The translations under genes were made by a program, and so were the position numbers. From NCBI RefSeq assembly GCF_014197435.1, contig NZ_JACIFP010000001.1, positions 1,240,001-1,304,000 of the forward strand: a DNA stretch of 64,000 nt, given 5' to 3'. The notes beneath the pieces are model-generated. The model was not told the DNA's origin. It made no database searches and saw nothing but the letters and a program-made list of their open reading frames with translations. Numbering within the stretch: position 1 is the first letter of the stretch; every line of letters begins with the position of its first letter. Below are positions 51,356 through 58,598 of the stretch, one piece after another. The DNA comes from Gordonia humi. Its GTDB lineage: Bacteria; Actinomycetota; Actinomycetes; Mycobacteriales; Mycobacteriaceae.

Positions 51356-51528
51356 AGACTTCTTCTTTCGGGGTGGGTGTTCCAGACCTCGGCGTGCTCA
51401 TCGGCGGCGTCGGTCAATAGGTCGGAGAGTCGGTAGGCGTCTGCGATGTCGAGCACGCAGATTCCGTATCGGGTTCGGATTCGTACCTGCCCGATCGTGA
51501 CCGGGGTGACGGCGAGGTACCTCGTCAT
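51352..51528 (-). CDS. Small hypothetical protein (58 aa)
   Basis: MTRYLAVTPVTIGQVRIRTR followed by YGICVLDIADAYRLSDLLTD and a charged tail ending HPERRSL. The ATG at 51528 and stop at 51352 each overlap neighbours by ATGA. It shares the strand-then-helix pattern (IADAYRLSDLLTDAADE) of the adjoining genes. Function unknown. Confidence 0.58.
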   Translation of the reverse strand: MTRYLAVTPVTIGQVRIRTRYGICVLDIADAYRLSDLLTDAADEHAEVWNTHPERRSL

Positions 51529-51785
51529 TCGCTACCCCGCTGGGTGAGCGGCCCGGCTGGTTTACCGCAGTGCCCTCGGCCGGGACCGGCCTTGTAAGGG
51601 CGATTGTGGTAGAGGGCTTTTCTGGCCTCCATGACATCGAGGAGCTGGGTGAGGTCGATCTGCCAGCCTCCGGCGTGGAGCGGACCCGTGCGGACGGCGG
51701 GGAGTTGTCCAGATAGCACGTAGTCGCGGATCGTCCAAATGGATCGTCCGACCGCCTTAGCCGCGTCCTGAACAGTCATTCTCAT
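51525..51785 (-). CDS. Helix-turn-helix (excisionase/MerR-like) DNA-binding protein
   Basis: An 86-residue protein starting MRMTVQDAAKAVGRSIWTIR. DAAKAVGRSIWTIRDYVLSG and the wing LPAVRTGPLHAGGWQIDLTQ are those of HTH_17-type DNA-binding proteins, related to excisionases and phage regulators. The C-terminus is basic (RPYKAGPGRGHCGKPAGP). The ATG at 51785 forms ATGA with the previous stop. It is one of four HTH proteins in the element, so it is more likely a regulator than the excisionase, which sits beside the repressor. Confidence 0.72.
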   Translation of the reverse strand: MRMTVQDAAKAVGRSIWTIRDYVLSGQLPAVRTGPLHAGGWQIDLTQLLDVMEARKALYHNRPYKAGPGRGHCGKPAGPLTQRGSE

Positions 51786-52219
51786 GCGGGTTTGCTCCAA
51801 TCGTTGAGTGCTGCGATGCGTGCGGCGTTGGCGTCGAGTTCGGCGGCTTCGGCTGCCTCTGCGACGTGGCTGAACGCGTGTGGACTGGTGATCGCCGCGT
51901 AGCGGAGGTGCCGGCGGATCTGGACGTGGGTGTCGTCGATGGCGGTGAGGTCGTCGATGATCCGGCGGGCGTGTGTCCCTCGTAGGCGTCGCCCGGCGCC
52001 GATGATTCGGCCGTCTGGCGCGTGTCTGATGGGTAGGTTCTCGACGGAGATTCCGTGGTCCATTGCGATCAACGCGAGGTTCCTGATGAGCATGTCGACG
52101 GCGGTGATCTTTGCGACCGCGTTATCGGGGCGAACTGTGTTCTCTATCTCGGTCTGGAGTTGGCTTACGACGATGGACGCGAGTTGCCCGAGCCGCCATG
52201 CCGGGATGTTGTCGATCAC
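51782..52219 (-). CDS. Hypothetical protein of the integrated element (145 aa)
   Basis: A predominantly helical protein starting MIDNIPAWRLGQLASIVVSQ, with AVAKITAVDMLIRNLALIAM in the middle and an alanine-rich C-terminus FSHVAEAAEAAELDANAARI. The segment PDGRIIGAGRRLRGTHARRI is basic and could bind nucleic acid. The start and stop overlap neighbouring genes by ATGA. I do not recognise a family. Confidence 0.65.
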   Translation of the reverse strand: MIDNIPAWRLGQLASIVVSQLQTEIENTVRPDNAVAKITAVDMLIRNLALIAMDHGISVENLPIRHAPDGRIIGAGRRLRGTHARRIIDDLTAIDDTHVQIRRHLRYAAITSPHAFSHVAEAAEAAELDANAARIAALNDWSKPA

Positions 52220-52404
52220 GGATGCGCCTGGACGGTTCGTGCCTCGGATACGGCGTAGAGCGGGATGGTGCGTCCGCCGCGTGGAGTCCAGTCCCCGGCG
52301 GGGATGAGTCGTCCTCGGTTGATCCAGTTTCGGACGGTTCGTTCGGTGACATCGAGGATCTGCGCGAGTTCGCCGCGTGTGGCGAGGGTCGGGTGGTTCG
52401 TCAT
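52216..52404 (-). CDS. Small helix-turn-helix DNA-binding protein (62 aa)
   Basis: MTNHPTLATRGELAQILDVT followed by ERTVRNWINRGRLIPAGDWT is a helix-turn-helix with a wing, as in HTH_17/MerR-like phage proteins. It is the first gene after the hairpin at 52476-52508 and probably begins a second transcription unit; a GGGCCTATC-type upstream region gives only a weak ribosome site. It likely regulates the small-gene operon that follows. Confidence 0.7.
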   Translation of the reverse strand: MTNHPTLATRGELAQILDVTERTVRNWINRGRLIPAGDWTPRGGRTIPLYAVSEARTVQAHP

Positions 52405-52475
52405 GGTGGGCCTATCTGAAATTGGAAAATGGGTACCTGAATGTGCAGCTCAGGGGCTTGGCTGAAATGCAGATT

Positions 52476-52508
52476 GGCCCGTAGACGAGTTAGAAACGTC
52501 TACGGGCC
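52476..52508. terminator. Hairpin between the primase unit and the small-gene unit
   Basis: A perfect 12-bp stem GGCCCGTAGACG (52476-52487) with CGTCTACGGGCC (52497-52508) and a 9-base loop. It follows the 55-codon gene on the minus strand, 18 bases after its stop, and precedes the next HTH gene. It is a likely terminator or attenuator separating the two units. Confidence 0.65.
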
Positions 52509-52525
52509 TACCGGCCAGAGAAGGG

Positions 52526-52693
52526 TTATTCGGTCGTCAGATTCGCGATGAGGTCGACGAACTCCTCAACCGGGACGATGGAGAAGTTCGTACCTACCCG
52601 GACACGAACACCACGCTCGATCCGCTCACCCTTGTGATTGCGCCACCCCTCGACGAGTTCGAGTCCGACACCACGCGGTTTCGGGTTGCTCAT
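52526..52693 (-). CDS. Very small hypothetical protein (55 aa) after the primase
   Basis: MSNPKPRGVGLELVEGWRNH starts the protein; the middle is GERIERGVRVRVGTNFSIVP and the end a helix EFVDLIANLTTE. The ATG overlaps the primase/helicase stop as ATGA. The short basic strand-like region suggests a small nucleic-acid- or protein-binding module. No family recognised. Confidence 0.6.
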   Translation of the reverse strand: MSNPKPRGVGLELVEGWRNHKGERIERGVRVRVGTNFSIVPVEEFVDLIANLTTE

Positions 52694-54669
52694 GATGCGA
52701 TCCCGTTCGTCGGCGCGAGAGACTTGGCTGCCTCGACGCAGTGTCGGTCTGCGGTATGGAAGCCGTCCGCGATGTCGTCGGCGAAGATCAAGTCCTCACT
52801 GCACGCAAGGCACTTGTGATCCCAGTCGTGTCCTGACTGTCCTGACTGTCCTGACTGGGCGTGACCTGGGGGAATGCTGTGTCCTGACCGTGCCGCAGTG
52901 GGGACACCCAGTCCTGACTGGGATCCAGTGGGGACATCGTGTTTATGCAGGTCATCGCCAGTTGGGACAGTGGGGACAGTTGGGACACGCATGGAGTTGC
53001 TGTCCCCACTGTCTGGCAGATTCCAGACCGTGCGCCGGGGGAAGTCGTTCGTGTCCGTGGCCGTCACCCCGAGCTTCTTCGCGGCCCGTTGGATAGCCTT
53101 CTGCGAGCAACCCAGTTCCTTTGCTCCCTCACGCTTCACATCTAGCGAGAGGGAGTCAGGATTCAAGCCGAGGTAGTCGTGGACCCACCTCATTGCCTCG
53201 GTCCGTTCTTCACGCTCCCCAGAGTCACCGAGTAGATCGGTTGCTGTCGTGTCAGTCTCGCCTCGCCACTCCGCAACGCCGACATCGATACCGTCACCCA
53301 AGTCCCTCGTCACCACTTCGACGCTTTCCGACCGCTTCCGCTTCGCCAGATTCGACTTCGTGTTCGTCACCACGAGACGCCCACTGTCCTCGTCGGCCGC
53401 GACCGACAGAACCGAACGCGCGACCTGCGACCAAGCAATCGACCCCATCATCAACTTGCCGGAATCCGCAGAGTCCTTCTTCCCGAAGTGGCAGAGGCCC
53501 AACATGACGATGTTCTGGCGCGACGCGAGCTGAGCCATAGGTTCGAGAACGGCGCGTATCTTCCGGTCGTTGTTGCCGTCACCGGCCACCGATTGAGACA
53601 CGACCGACGTTGCCGCGTCGAGGACAACGAGCCGAACTTGATAGTCGACGATCAAGTCCTCCACCGCGTCAAGATCGGCGGGGAACTCGACGACACCGTT
53701 GTCAGAGAACTCCGACTTGACCGATAGGAACATCACCCGAGACATGTCAGCCCCTGCAGCTTTGAGCCTCGGGGCGACGACATGCTCGATGGAGTCCTCG
53801 GTCGCCAGATAGATCACGCGCTCACCGTGCAGGGTTCGTTCTGCAGCGATCTTGCACGCGATCGTCGACTTGCCGAGACCTTCCCGGCCAGCGAGGAGGG
53901 TGAGGAAGCCCCACGGGAGCCAATCGTCCATCATCCACTCGATTGGCTTCATGTCGATCTGGTTTCCGAACGTGACGACCAGCGAACGTCGCTGCGTCGG
54001 GCCACACATCTCGACTAGTTCGTCGATGCCGTGGCCGTGCTGGAAGTGGTCCGTGAGATCTTTGCCTTCTGCCGCTCGGACTACGCGAACCGACTTGGCG
54101 ACGTTTTGTAGCAAGTCGCCGACCTTCGCCGCGAACTTGCGTCCCGCATCGTCATTGTCCGCGACGATCGTGACATCGCGGCCTTTGAGCTTATCCACCT
54201 GGTAGCGCGCGGGATCTACGGAGGCGCCCTGCCGAAACGAGACGCCCACATAGTCGGGGAAGTGGTACAGAACGGTATTTGCGTCCTTCTCACCTTCGAC
54301 CAGCAGGACCGGCTTGTCGCGGTGTCGTTCCAGTTCGTCCTGCCGGAACATTCGCGTCGACTTCGTGTTGCCGGTCTGCGGAAACGACTTGTCGGCCTTG
54401 CGATGCACTTGGACGTCCCGGTAGTCGTACGTGGCCTCTCGGTCGAACAGGTCGACGATGGTGAGTCCCACCGCGTCCATGATCGACTTGGGTGTGCAGC
54501 CCGCGTGACACGTGATGAGCGCGCGGTCATCGGCGCGGCGGATGGACAGGGAAGGGGTCTTGTCGTCGTGCGCGGGACATTGGGCCTTGCAGCTGTCTCC
54601 GTCGCCGTCGACTCGTCGCCCACTGCGGGTTAGGGCATCGACTAATGTGTCGAATGCTGTACTCTGCAT
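52690..54669 (-). CDS. Phage-type primase/helicase (zinc finger, Toprim, RecA-like ATPase)
   Basis: A 659-residue replication protein. An N-terminal zinc-binding primase-like region holds CKAQCPAHDDKTPSLSI and CHAGC (about residues 25-60). A Toprim core follows: VLLVEGEKDANT and IVADNDDAGRKFA (about 140-210). The RepA/DnaB-like ATPase has Walker A LLAGREGLGKST and Walker B-like VRLVVLDAATS (about 270-470). The C-terminal 130 residues are low in complexity and encoded partly by tandem repeats. It probably initiates and unwinds at the element's own origin. The ATG at 54669 fits the family; an ATG at 54783, coupled to the preceding gene, would add 38 unlikely residues. Confidence 0.88.
   Translation of the reverse strand: MQSTAFDTLVDALTRSGRRVDGDGDSCKAQCPAHDDKTPSLSIRRADDRALITCHAGCTPKSIMDAVGLTIVDLFDREATYDYRDVQVHRKADKSFPQTGNTKSTRMFRQDELERHRDKPVLLVEGEKDANTVLYHFPDYVGVSFRQGASVDPARYQVDKLKGRDVTIVADNDDAGRKFAAKVGDLLQNVAKSVRVVRAAEGKDLTDHFQHGHGIDELVEMCGPTQRRSLVVTFGNQIDMKPIEWMMDDWLPWGFLTLLAGREGLGKSTIACKIAAERTLHGERVIYLATEDSIEHVVAPRLKAAGADMSRVMFLSVKSEFSDNGVVEFPADLDAVEDLIVDYQVRLVVLDAATSVVSQSVAGDGNNDRKIRAVLEPMAQLASRQNIVMLGLCHFGKKDSADSGKLMMGSIAWSQVARSVLSVAADEDSGRLVVTNTKSNLAKRKRSESVEVVTRDLGDGIDVGVAEWRGETDTTATDLLGDSGEREERTEAMRWVHDYLGLNPDSLSLDVKREGAKELGCSQKAIQRAAKKLGVTATDTNDFPRRTVWNLPDSGDSNSMRVPTVPTVPTGDDLHKHDVPTGSQSGLGVPTAARSGHSIPPGHAQSGQSGQSGHDWDHKCLACSEDLIFADDIADGFHTADRHCVEAAKSLAPTNGIAS
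52831..52857. repeat. Triplicated 9-bp direct repeat in the primase/helicase gene
   Basis: TCCTGACTG occurs three times in tandem (52831-52839, 52840-52848, 52849-52857), encoding SGQ-type tripeptides on the minus strand. Related repeats (GTGGGGACA and GTTGGGACA units) occur between 52925 and 52990. They make a length-variable linker before a final CxxC segment (KCLACSEDLIF). Confidence 0.8.
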
Positions 54670-54691
54670 GTAGCAGCTCTCTATGAGTGCG

Positions 54692-54774
54692 ACCCCAACC
54701 GTTGCAGCGGTCGGGGTTCGCGGGGGAGATTGTGGATTGGTAGAGATTTCGACGGCCCCACCTGTCAGGTGGGG
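54692..54774. promoter_or_regulatory. Two hairpins upstream of the primase/helicase
   Basis: Hairpin one pairs 54692-54701 with 54708-54717 (ACCCCAACCG / CGGTCGGGGT, one mismatch). Hairpin two is CCCCACCTG (54756-54764) with CAGGTGGGG (54766-54774), followed on the plus strand by TTTCGT like an actinophage terminator. Both lie in the leader between the HTH gene and the primase start, where they could attenuate or insulate transcription. Confidence 0.55.
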
Positions 54775-54779
54775 TTTCG

Positions 54780-54947
54780 TCATTCTGCGACTGGTGTCGG
54801 GTGGAGTACGGCGTCGAGTTCGTCGGCGTGGACGTAGACGCGGTGCCCGTGTCGGTACCGGGTGATCTTCCCGCTAGCGATCCAGTTGCGGATCGTCGCC
54901 TGGGTGCGGTCTGCTCGGTCGGCGGCTTCGCCTAGTGTCAGGTACAT
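54780..54947 (-). CDS. Small helix-turn-helix DNA-binding protein (55 aa)
   Basis: MYLTLGEAADRADRTQATIR followed by NWIASGKITRYRHGHRVYVH is a complete HTH_17/excisionase-type DNA-binding domain. A strong GGAGAAG ribosome site precedes the ATG at 54947. It opens the replication unit: promoter-like sequence and direct repeats lie upstream and the primase gene follows. A role as origin-binding or transcription control protein is inferred from position. Confidence 0.72.
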   Translation of the reverse strand: MYLTLGEAADRADRTQATIRNWIASGKITRYRHGHRVYVHADELDAVLHPTPVAE

Positions 54948-54968
54948 TCTTCTCCTTCCTCTATTAGC

Positions 54969-54997
54969 TTCTAACGGCTACTTGCAACTATTCTAAC
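54969..54997. repeat. TTCTAAC direct repeats, candidate regulator sites
   Basis: TTCTAAC occurs at 54969-54975 and 54991-54997, 22 bases apart (two helical turns), upstream of the small HTH gene and its primase operon. The intervening minus strand has TTGCAA and TAATAG as possible promoter elements. This is a candidate binding site for an element regulator. Confidence 0.45.
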
Positions 54998-55082
54998 AAT
55001 CTGCTAGAGGGTGACCTTTTGTGTCTGCTGGCAAATCGGACCACGGTCCTTTACGCCTTTAAGGGTTCTTGTGGCAGAATGT

Positions 55083-55113
55083 TTGCTGAAATGATTGCTG
55101 AAGGATTGCTTTG
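55083..55113. repeat. TTGCTGAA iteron-like repeats, candidate replication origin
   Basis: TTGCTGAA at 55083-55090 and 55095-55102, then a partial copy TTGCTTTG at 55106-55113: spacing of 12 and 11 bases. They lie in the most AT-rich part of the element, in the 172-base gap (54948-55119) before the HTH-primase operon. The layout suits a small iteron origin. Confidence 0.4.
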
Positions 55114-55119
55114 CTTCCC

Positions 55120-55647
55120 CTAAGGGATGAGGTCGGCGAGCTGGATTCGTAGCGTCTGCGCGGCACTCAGGGCCGAGATGAGGGTGGTGACGTCGTCGTA
55201 GTCGTCCGAAAACTCACCATCCAGATCGATCACAGTGTCGGGTGTCGGGTCGTCGCTGGACCAATGGGTCAGTACGCGCACACCACGTCGGGTGTCGATG
55301 TCGATGCGCGACCAGGTGACCCGCGTGTAGGAGCCGTCCGTCTCATGCTCCACGGCAGGGCTGATGTTGAGGGCGAGGGCCGCGTCGAGGACCTTCCGGG
55401 CTGTACCTGCCGCATGATCGAGGCGGTCGTGAAGTTCGGCCACGGGGGACTTCAGAATCGGGTTGAGTTTCTGGTGGCAGTACACGATGCGCCAGTAGTG
55501 GTCGCTGTCGATGCGTGTGGGATCCCAGTTACCTGCGGCCGCATAGATGTCGTCGGCGATGGTGTCGATGTCGTAGTCCTCTTCGAGGCGTCCGAGTGTG
55601 TCGCGGATGAACTGGTGGAGCGTTGCTCGGGTTGCGTCAGTTTTCAT
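55120..55647 (-). CDS. Hypothetical protein of the integrated element (175 aa)
   Basis: The start MKTDATRATLHQFIRDTLGR at 55647 forms ATGA with the previous stop. The protein is mixed helix and strand: DTIADDIYAAAGNWDPTRID, then a helical middle AELHDRLDHAAGTARKVLDA, then strand-rich SYTRVTWSRIDIDTRRGVRV and an acidic end. The tail SALSAAQTLRIQLADLIP is a helix. Similar small proteins accompany actinophage replication modules, but I do not recognise a named family. Confidence 0.65.
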   Translation of the reverse strand: MKTDATRATLHQFIRDTLGRLEEDYDIDTIADDIYAAAGNWDPTRIDSDHYWRIVYCHQKLNPILKSPVAELHDRLDHAAGTARKVLDAALALNISPAVEHETDGSYTRVTWSRIDIDTRRGVRVLTHWSSDDPTPDTVIDLDGEFSDDYDDVTTLISALSAAQTLRIQLADLIP

Positions 55648-56303
55648 CGGTCGTCTCCATCCATGAGGTTGATCCGCGCCGGACCCACGAGATTGGCGTT
55701 GCAGTCGTTGCAGCACCTGCCGACCTCCTGCGATTCGAGCGGTGCCGGATTATGTCCGCTCCCTGGCAGATAGGATTCGCCGCACAGTACGCATGTCGAG
55801 TCTTCGAGAATTGGGCGGATCGTCCGGTTGAACCAGTGGCGCGTGATCGACTGGTGGAGCAGTGTCTCGGGCATCAACGCCCGAATGATTTCGAGATCGA
55901 AGAACTCAAGCTTGCCGTCGAAGTCGATGCCCCCTTGCCGGTCGAGCTTGCCGTCTCGGAGGATTGCGCAACCCTTGTCGAGTGCGTCAAGGACTTCGTC
56001 GTCGCACCACATGCGGTTGTCGATCAAGTCGCGGAGTTCGGTCGCGTTCTGCGGGTATCCGTCCTGCGGGTGGTTCGGGTAGTCGGGGTTGCCAGGGTAG
56101 ATGCGCGGTCCACTGCGGGCGAGTTCGTTTTGTGCGACCTGTAGTGCGTAGTCGACTGCTGACCTATCTCGTATGCCAGTTCCGTAGACGTGGACTTCGG
56201 TGGTTCGGTCACCGTAGTAGAGCTTCCACTCTCTGTCGTGAATGAGTTGGGGCCACGCATCGCTGTCGAGTGCTTCGGCCTCGTTGGTGAATGTGGTGAT
56301 CAT
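55644..56303 (-). CDS. Hypothetical zinc-binding-like protein (219 aa)
   Basis: Starts MITTFTNEAEALDSDAWPQL at 56303, where GGAGGAG lies nine bases upstream (an in-frame ATG at 56321 overlaps that site). The C-terminal part has a four-cysteine cluster CVLC ... GRCCNDCNANLVGPARINLM, consistent with a zinc finger of HNH-like or treble-clef type; histidines expected for a nuclease are not obvious. It lies directly downstream of the excisionase on the same strand, in the early region. Function unknown; nucleic-acid binding is a reasonable guess. Confidence 0.65.
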   Translation of the reverse strand: MITTFTNEAEALDSDAWPQLIHDREWKLYYGDRTTEVHVYGTGIRDRSAVDYALQVAQNELARSGPRIYPGNPDYPNHPQDGYPQNATELRDLIDNRMWCDDEVLDALDKGCAILRDGKLDRQGGIDFDGKLEFFDLEIIRALMPETLLHQSITRHWFNRTIRPILEDSTCVLCGESYLPGSGHNPAPLESQEVGRCCNDCNANLVGPARINLMDGDDR

Positions 56304-56333
56304 CTGGGGGTTCTCCTCCATTTTCGTGCGGTG

Positions 56334-56528
56334 TTAGGCGGTGGCGGTGATGTCGAGCAGTTCGCGAAGTCCAGCGGTCGGGACGATGTACCGGCCTCCG
56401 ACTTTGAGGATTCGGCAAGGGAAGTTGCCGGACTGGGCGAGGTTGTAGGCCCCTGACTTGCTGATGCCGATGATCTGGGCGGCCTCCTGAAGGCTGACTG
56501 CCGCCCGGTCGGTGAGTAGCGCGGTCAT
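56334..56528 (-). CDS. xis: Excisionase-like helix-turn-helix protein
   Basis: A 64-residue protein: SLQEAAQIIGISKSGAYNLA followed by QSGNFPCRILKVGGRYIVPT is the winged HTH of excisionases and HTH_17 proteins. AGGAG sits eight bases before the ATG at 56528. It is transcribed divergently from the repressor and integrase genes, the classic position for a recombination directionality factor that switches integrase to excision. It could alternatively be a Cro-like early regulator. Confidence 0.75.
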   Translation of the reverse strand: MTALLTDRAAVSLQEAAQIIGISKSGAYNLAQSGNFPCRILKVGGRYIVPTAGLRELLDITATA

Positions 56529-56554
56529 GTATGTTCTCCTGTCGAACAAAATAC

Positions 56555-56568
56555 GAACCGTTTGGTTC
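56555..56568. promoter_or_regulatory. Operator-like palindrome in the xis/repressor switch region
   Basis: GAACC (56555-56559) and GGTTC (56564-56568) flank GTTT. Further CGAAC/TGAACC half-sites occur nearby (56543, 56573, 56594). The site is midway between the divergent excisionase and repressor starts and overlaps the likely leftward promoter; it is probably bound by the XRE repressor. Confidence 0.6.
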
Positions 56569-56638
56569 TGTAACGAACTATAAGCATCGTGATGAACCAT
56601 TGCAACCCTTGGGGTCAATGTCATGTAGATTTGTCCTC

Positions 56639-57391
56639 ATGGAGAACATGCCTGATCCGAAAGAGTGGGCGGCGGCACGCGCACGCGTAGTAGGCGAAGC
56701 GGTAGCGGAGCGGCGTAAGGAACTCGGGATTTCAGCCGCTGAGCTAGCCAGTCGAACGGAGCAACTCGGTTATCCGATGGCGCGAGGCGCGATTGCGAAG
56801 ATCGAGACCGGGCGGAGGCAGGGGATCGAGGTTGCGGAGTTGACGGTCCTTGCCACCGCCCTCTATATGCCGCCAGTCGCGCTCCTTTACCCGCGACCAG
56901 ACGGCGCGACCAGGTACCTGCCGTTATCTCGCCCAGTGGGTGAAGATCGGGCGATCCGTTGGTTCACAGGCCAGCAGGACATTGGGTCCGTACGCCCCTG
57001 GGATCAGGCTCGGTTCGTTGAGGCTTTGGAAGCGGGGATCGATCCGGAGGAGGCCGGTGAGCCGATCGTGCGAGGCGCGCGACTATTCAATACCGCTGCG
57101 GAGCGAATGACGACGTTGGTGTCTTGGGGCGAGGCGATCGACGAGGCAAACAGGCTTACTCGACAAATCGACATCGCGGCCGGGCGGGGCGACGAGACCA
57201 AGGGGATGACGGCACAGCTTCGCGATGTCGAGTCCGAACGAACTCGATTGGAATCAGTCTTGTCCGCGCTAGGTGTCCAGCTCCCGAAGGTGACCGTTGT
57301 GGATGAGCGACTGGACTGGACCGTTGAACGAAGCCAGTTCTCAATCTCGTCGTGGAGTCCAGCGGACGAGGTAGGCGACGAAGATGCCTAG
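56639..57391 (+). CDS. XRE-family transcriptional repressor of the element
   Basis: A 250-residue protein. The N-terminal helix-turn-helix (about residues 14-75) reads VGEAVAERRKELGISAAELA with RGAIAKIETGRRQGIEVAEL, an XRE/HTH_3 domain; the C-terminal half includes a helical region DVESERTRLESVLSALGVQ that may dimerise. A TAGATT -10 element ends seven bases before the ATG at 56639, so the message is leaderless, common for actinophage repressors. It overlaps the integrase start by eight bases (57384-57391), so both are made together. Expected role: immunity-like repression of the divergent operon. Confidence 0.82.
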   Translation: MENMPDPKEWAAARARVVGEAVAERRKELGISAAELASRTEQLGYPMARGAIAKIETGRRQGIEVAELTVLATALYMPPVALLYPRPDGATRYLPLSRPVGEDRAIRWFTGQQDIGSVRPWDQARFVEALEAGIDPEEAGEPIVRGARLFNTAAERMTTLVSWGEAIDEANRLTRQIDIAAGRGDETKGMTAQLRDVESERTRLESVLSALGVQLPKVTVVDERLDWTVERSQFSISSWSPADEVGDEDA

Positions 57392-58532
57392 GCCGCCCCT
57401 CGACATCGGCACCTACGGGAAGATCACCCGCACCCAACTCGACGAGACCACGTGGCAAGCCGAAACCCGCTACCGCGACCACGACGGCACCACCCGCAAA
57501 GTACGAGCACGCGGCACCACCGGAGCCAAAGCCGAAGCAGCGTTGAAGAAGAAGCTCGTCGACCGCAACCACCAAGCAGGCGGCGACACCCTCACCCTCG
57601 ACTCCACCATCGGAGACCTCTGCGCCCTCTGGCTACAAGACGTCGACGCCAGCGGCCGAGCGCAAGCCACCAAAGACTATTACAGGCGCATCGTCGACCG
57701 AACGATCCTCCCCGGCCTCAATGAGGTGCGACTCCGAGAAGCCACCACCGGCCGCATCGACAGATTCCTCCGCGCGATCCCGAAACCATCCACCGCCCGC
57801 GATGCACGCGTTGCACTCAAGCAAGCGTTCGCGCTCGCCGCACGATACGACGCGCCCCCGTCCAACCCTGTCACCGACGCATACCGGCCACCAGCAAGCC
57901 GGAAGAAGCCGAAAGCGCTCACCCTCGACGACATTCAGACGCTCCGGCTCCGCACCTTGCAATGGCAGAACGAGCAGCACGCCGGACCCAAACGCGCCTA
58001 CGACCTCGCAGAGTTTATCGACGTCATGATCGGAACCGGCGCCCGCATCGGCGAAGTCCTCGCACTGAGGTGGGAGGACATCGACTTTGAGAACCGGACG
58101 GTCACTATCGCCGGGACGATCACCGCGCAAGGCGACCGACAACCGCACACAAAAACCGACGCCGGACATCGCACCGTAACGGTCCCTGCCTTCACCGTGG
58201 ACGCGCTAGAACGACAGAAGGCTAGAGGCATCCCCTACGATCTGGTGTTCCCGACACGCAACGGCACACCCCGATGGCCCGCGAACGTACGCACCAACTG
58301 GAGAAAGATTCGAGGCGACAACTACGAGTGGGTTACGCCACACACGCTCCGCCGCACCGTCGCAACACTGATCGAACGCGAAGCCGACGCAGACACCGCA
58401 GCCAAACAGCTCGGACATACCAGCGCCGACATCACCCGCCGCCACTACATCGAACGCGCCCACCAAGCACCTGACTCCAGTGCGATCCTCGAACGGTTAG
58501 CGCCCATCCGCCCTGGTGAAAACGCCCAGTAA
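57384..58532 (+). CDS. int: Tyrosine recombinase integrase
   Basis: A 382-residue phage-type integrase. The N-terminal arm-binding region (about residues 1-60) includes KITRTQLDETTWQAETRYRD. The SAM-like core-binding domain spans about 70-165, and the catalytic domain has TGARIGEVLALRWEDID (R221), HTLRR (H320, R323), LGHTS (H345) and the nucleophile in RRHYIERAHQ (Y355), so all catalytic residues are present. It lies 68 bases from the intact tRNA-Thr gene, its presumed target. Translation overlaps the repressor gene. Confidence 0.95.
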   Translation: MPRPPLDIGTYGKITRTQLDETTWQAETRYRDHDGTTRKVRARGTTGAKAEAALKKKLVDRNHQAGGDTLTLDSTIGDLCALWLQDVDASGRAQATKDYYRRIVDRTILPGLNEVRLREATTGRIDRFLRAIPKPSTARDARVALKQAFALAARYDAPPSNPVTDAYRPPASRKKPKALTLDDIQTLRLRTLQWQNEQHAGPKRAYDLAEFIDVMIGTGARIGEVLALRWEDIDFENRTVTIAGTITAQGDRQPHTKTDAGHRTVTVPAFTVDALERQKARGIPYDLVFPTRNGTPRWPANVRTNWRKIRGDNYEWVTPHTLRRTVATLIEREADADTAAKQLGHTSADITRRHYIERAHQAPDSSAILERLAPIRPGENAQ

Positions 58533-58551
58533 ACGCCCACCAACGCAAAAA

Positions 58552-58596
58552 TAAGGGCAGGCCGTCTAGTGAAAAACACTAGCTGACCTGCCCTTA
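58552..58596. terminator. Nested hairpin after the integrase, next to attR
   Basis: An outer 10-bp stem TAAGGGCAGG / CCTGCCCTTA (58552-58561 with 58587-58596) encloses an inner stem CTAGTG / CACTAG (58566-58571 with 58577-58582). It begins 19 bases after the integrase stop and ends two bases before the att region. It is a likely terminator and possibly an integrase arm-site structure. Confidence 0.65.
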
Positions 58597-58598
58597 CC

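Noticed and set aside
52780..53000. CRISPR-like repeats
   Set aside because: The repeats are 9-bp tandem units without spacers, lie inside the primase/helicase gene, and no cas gene is nearby.
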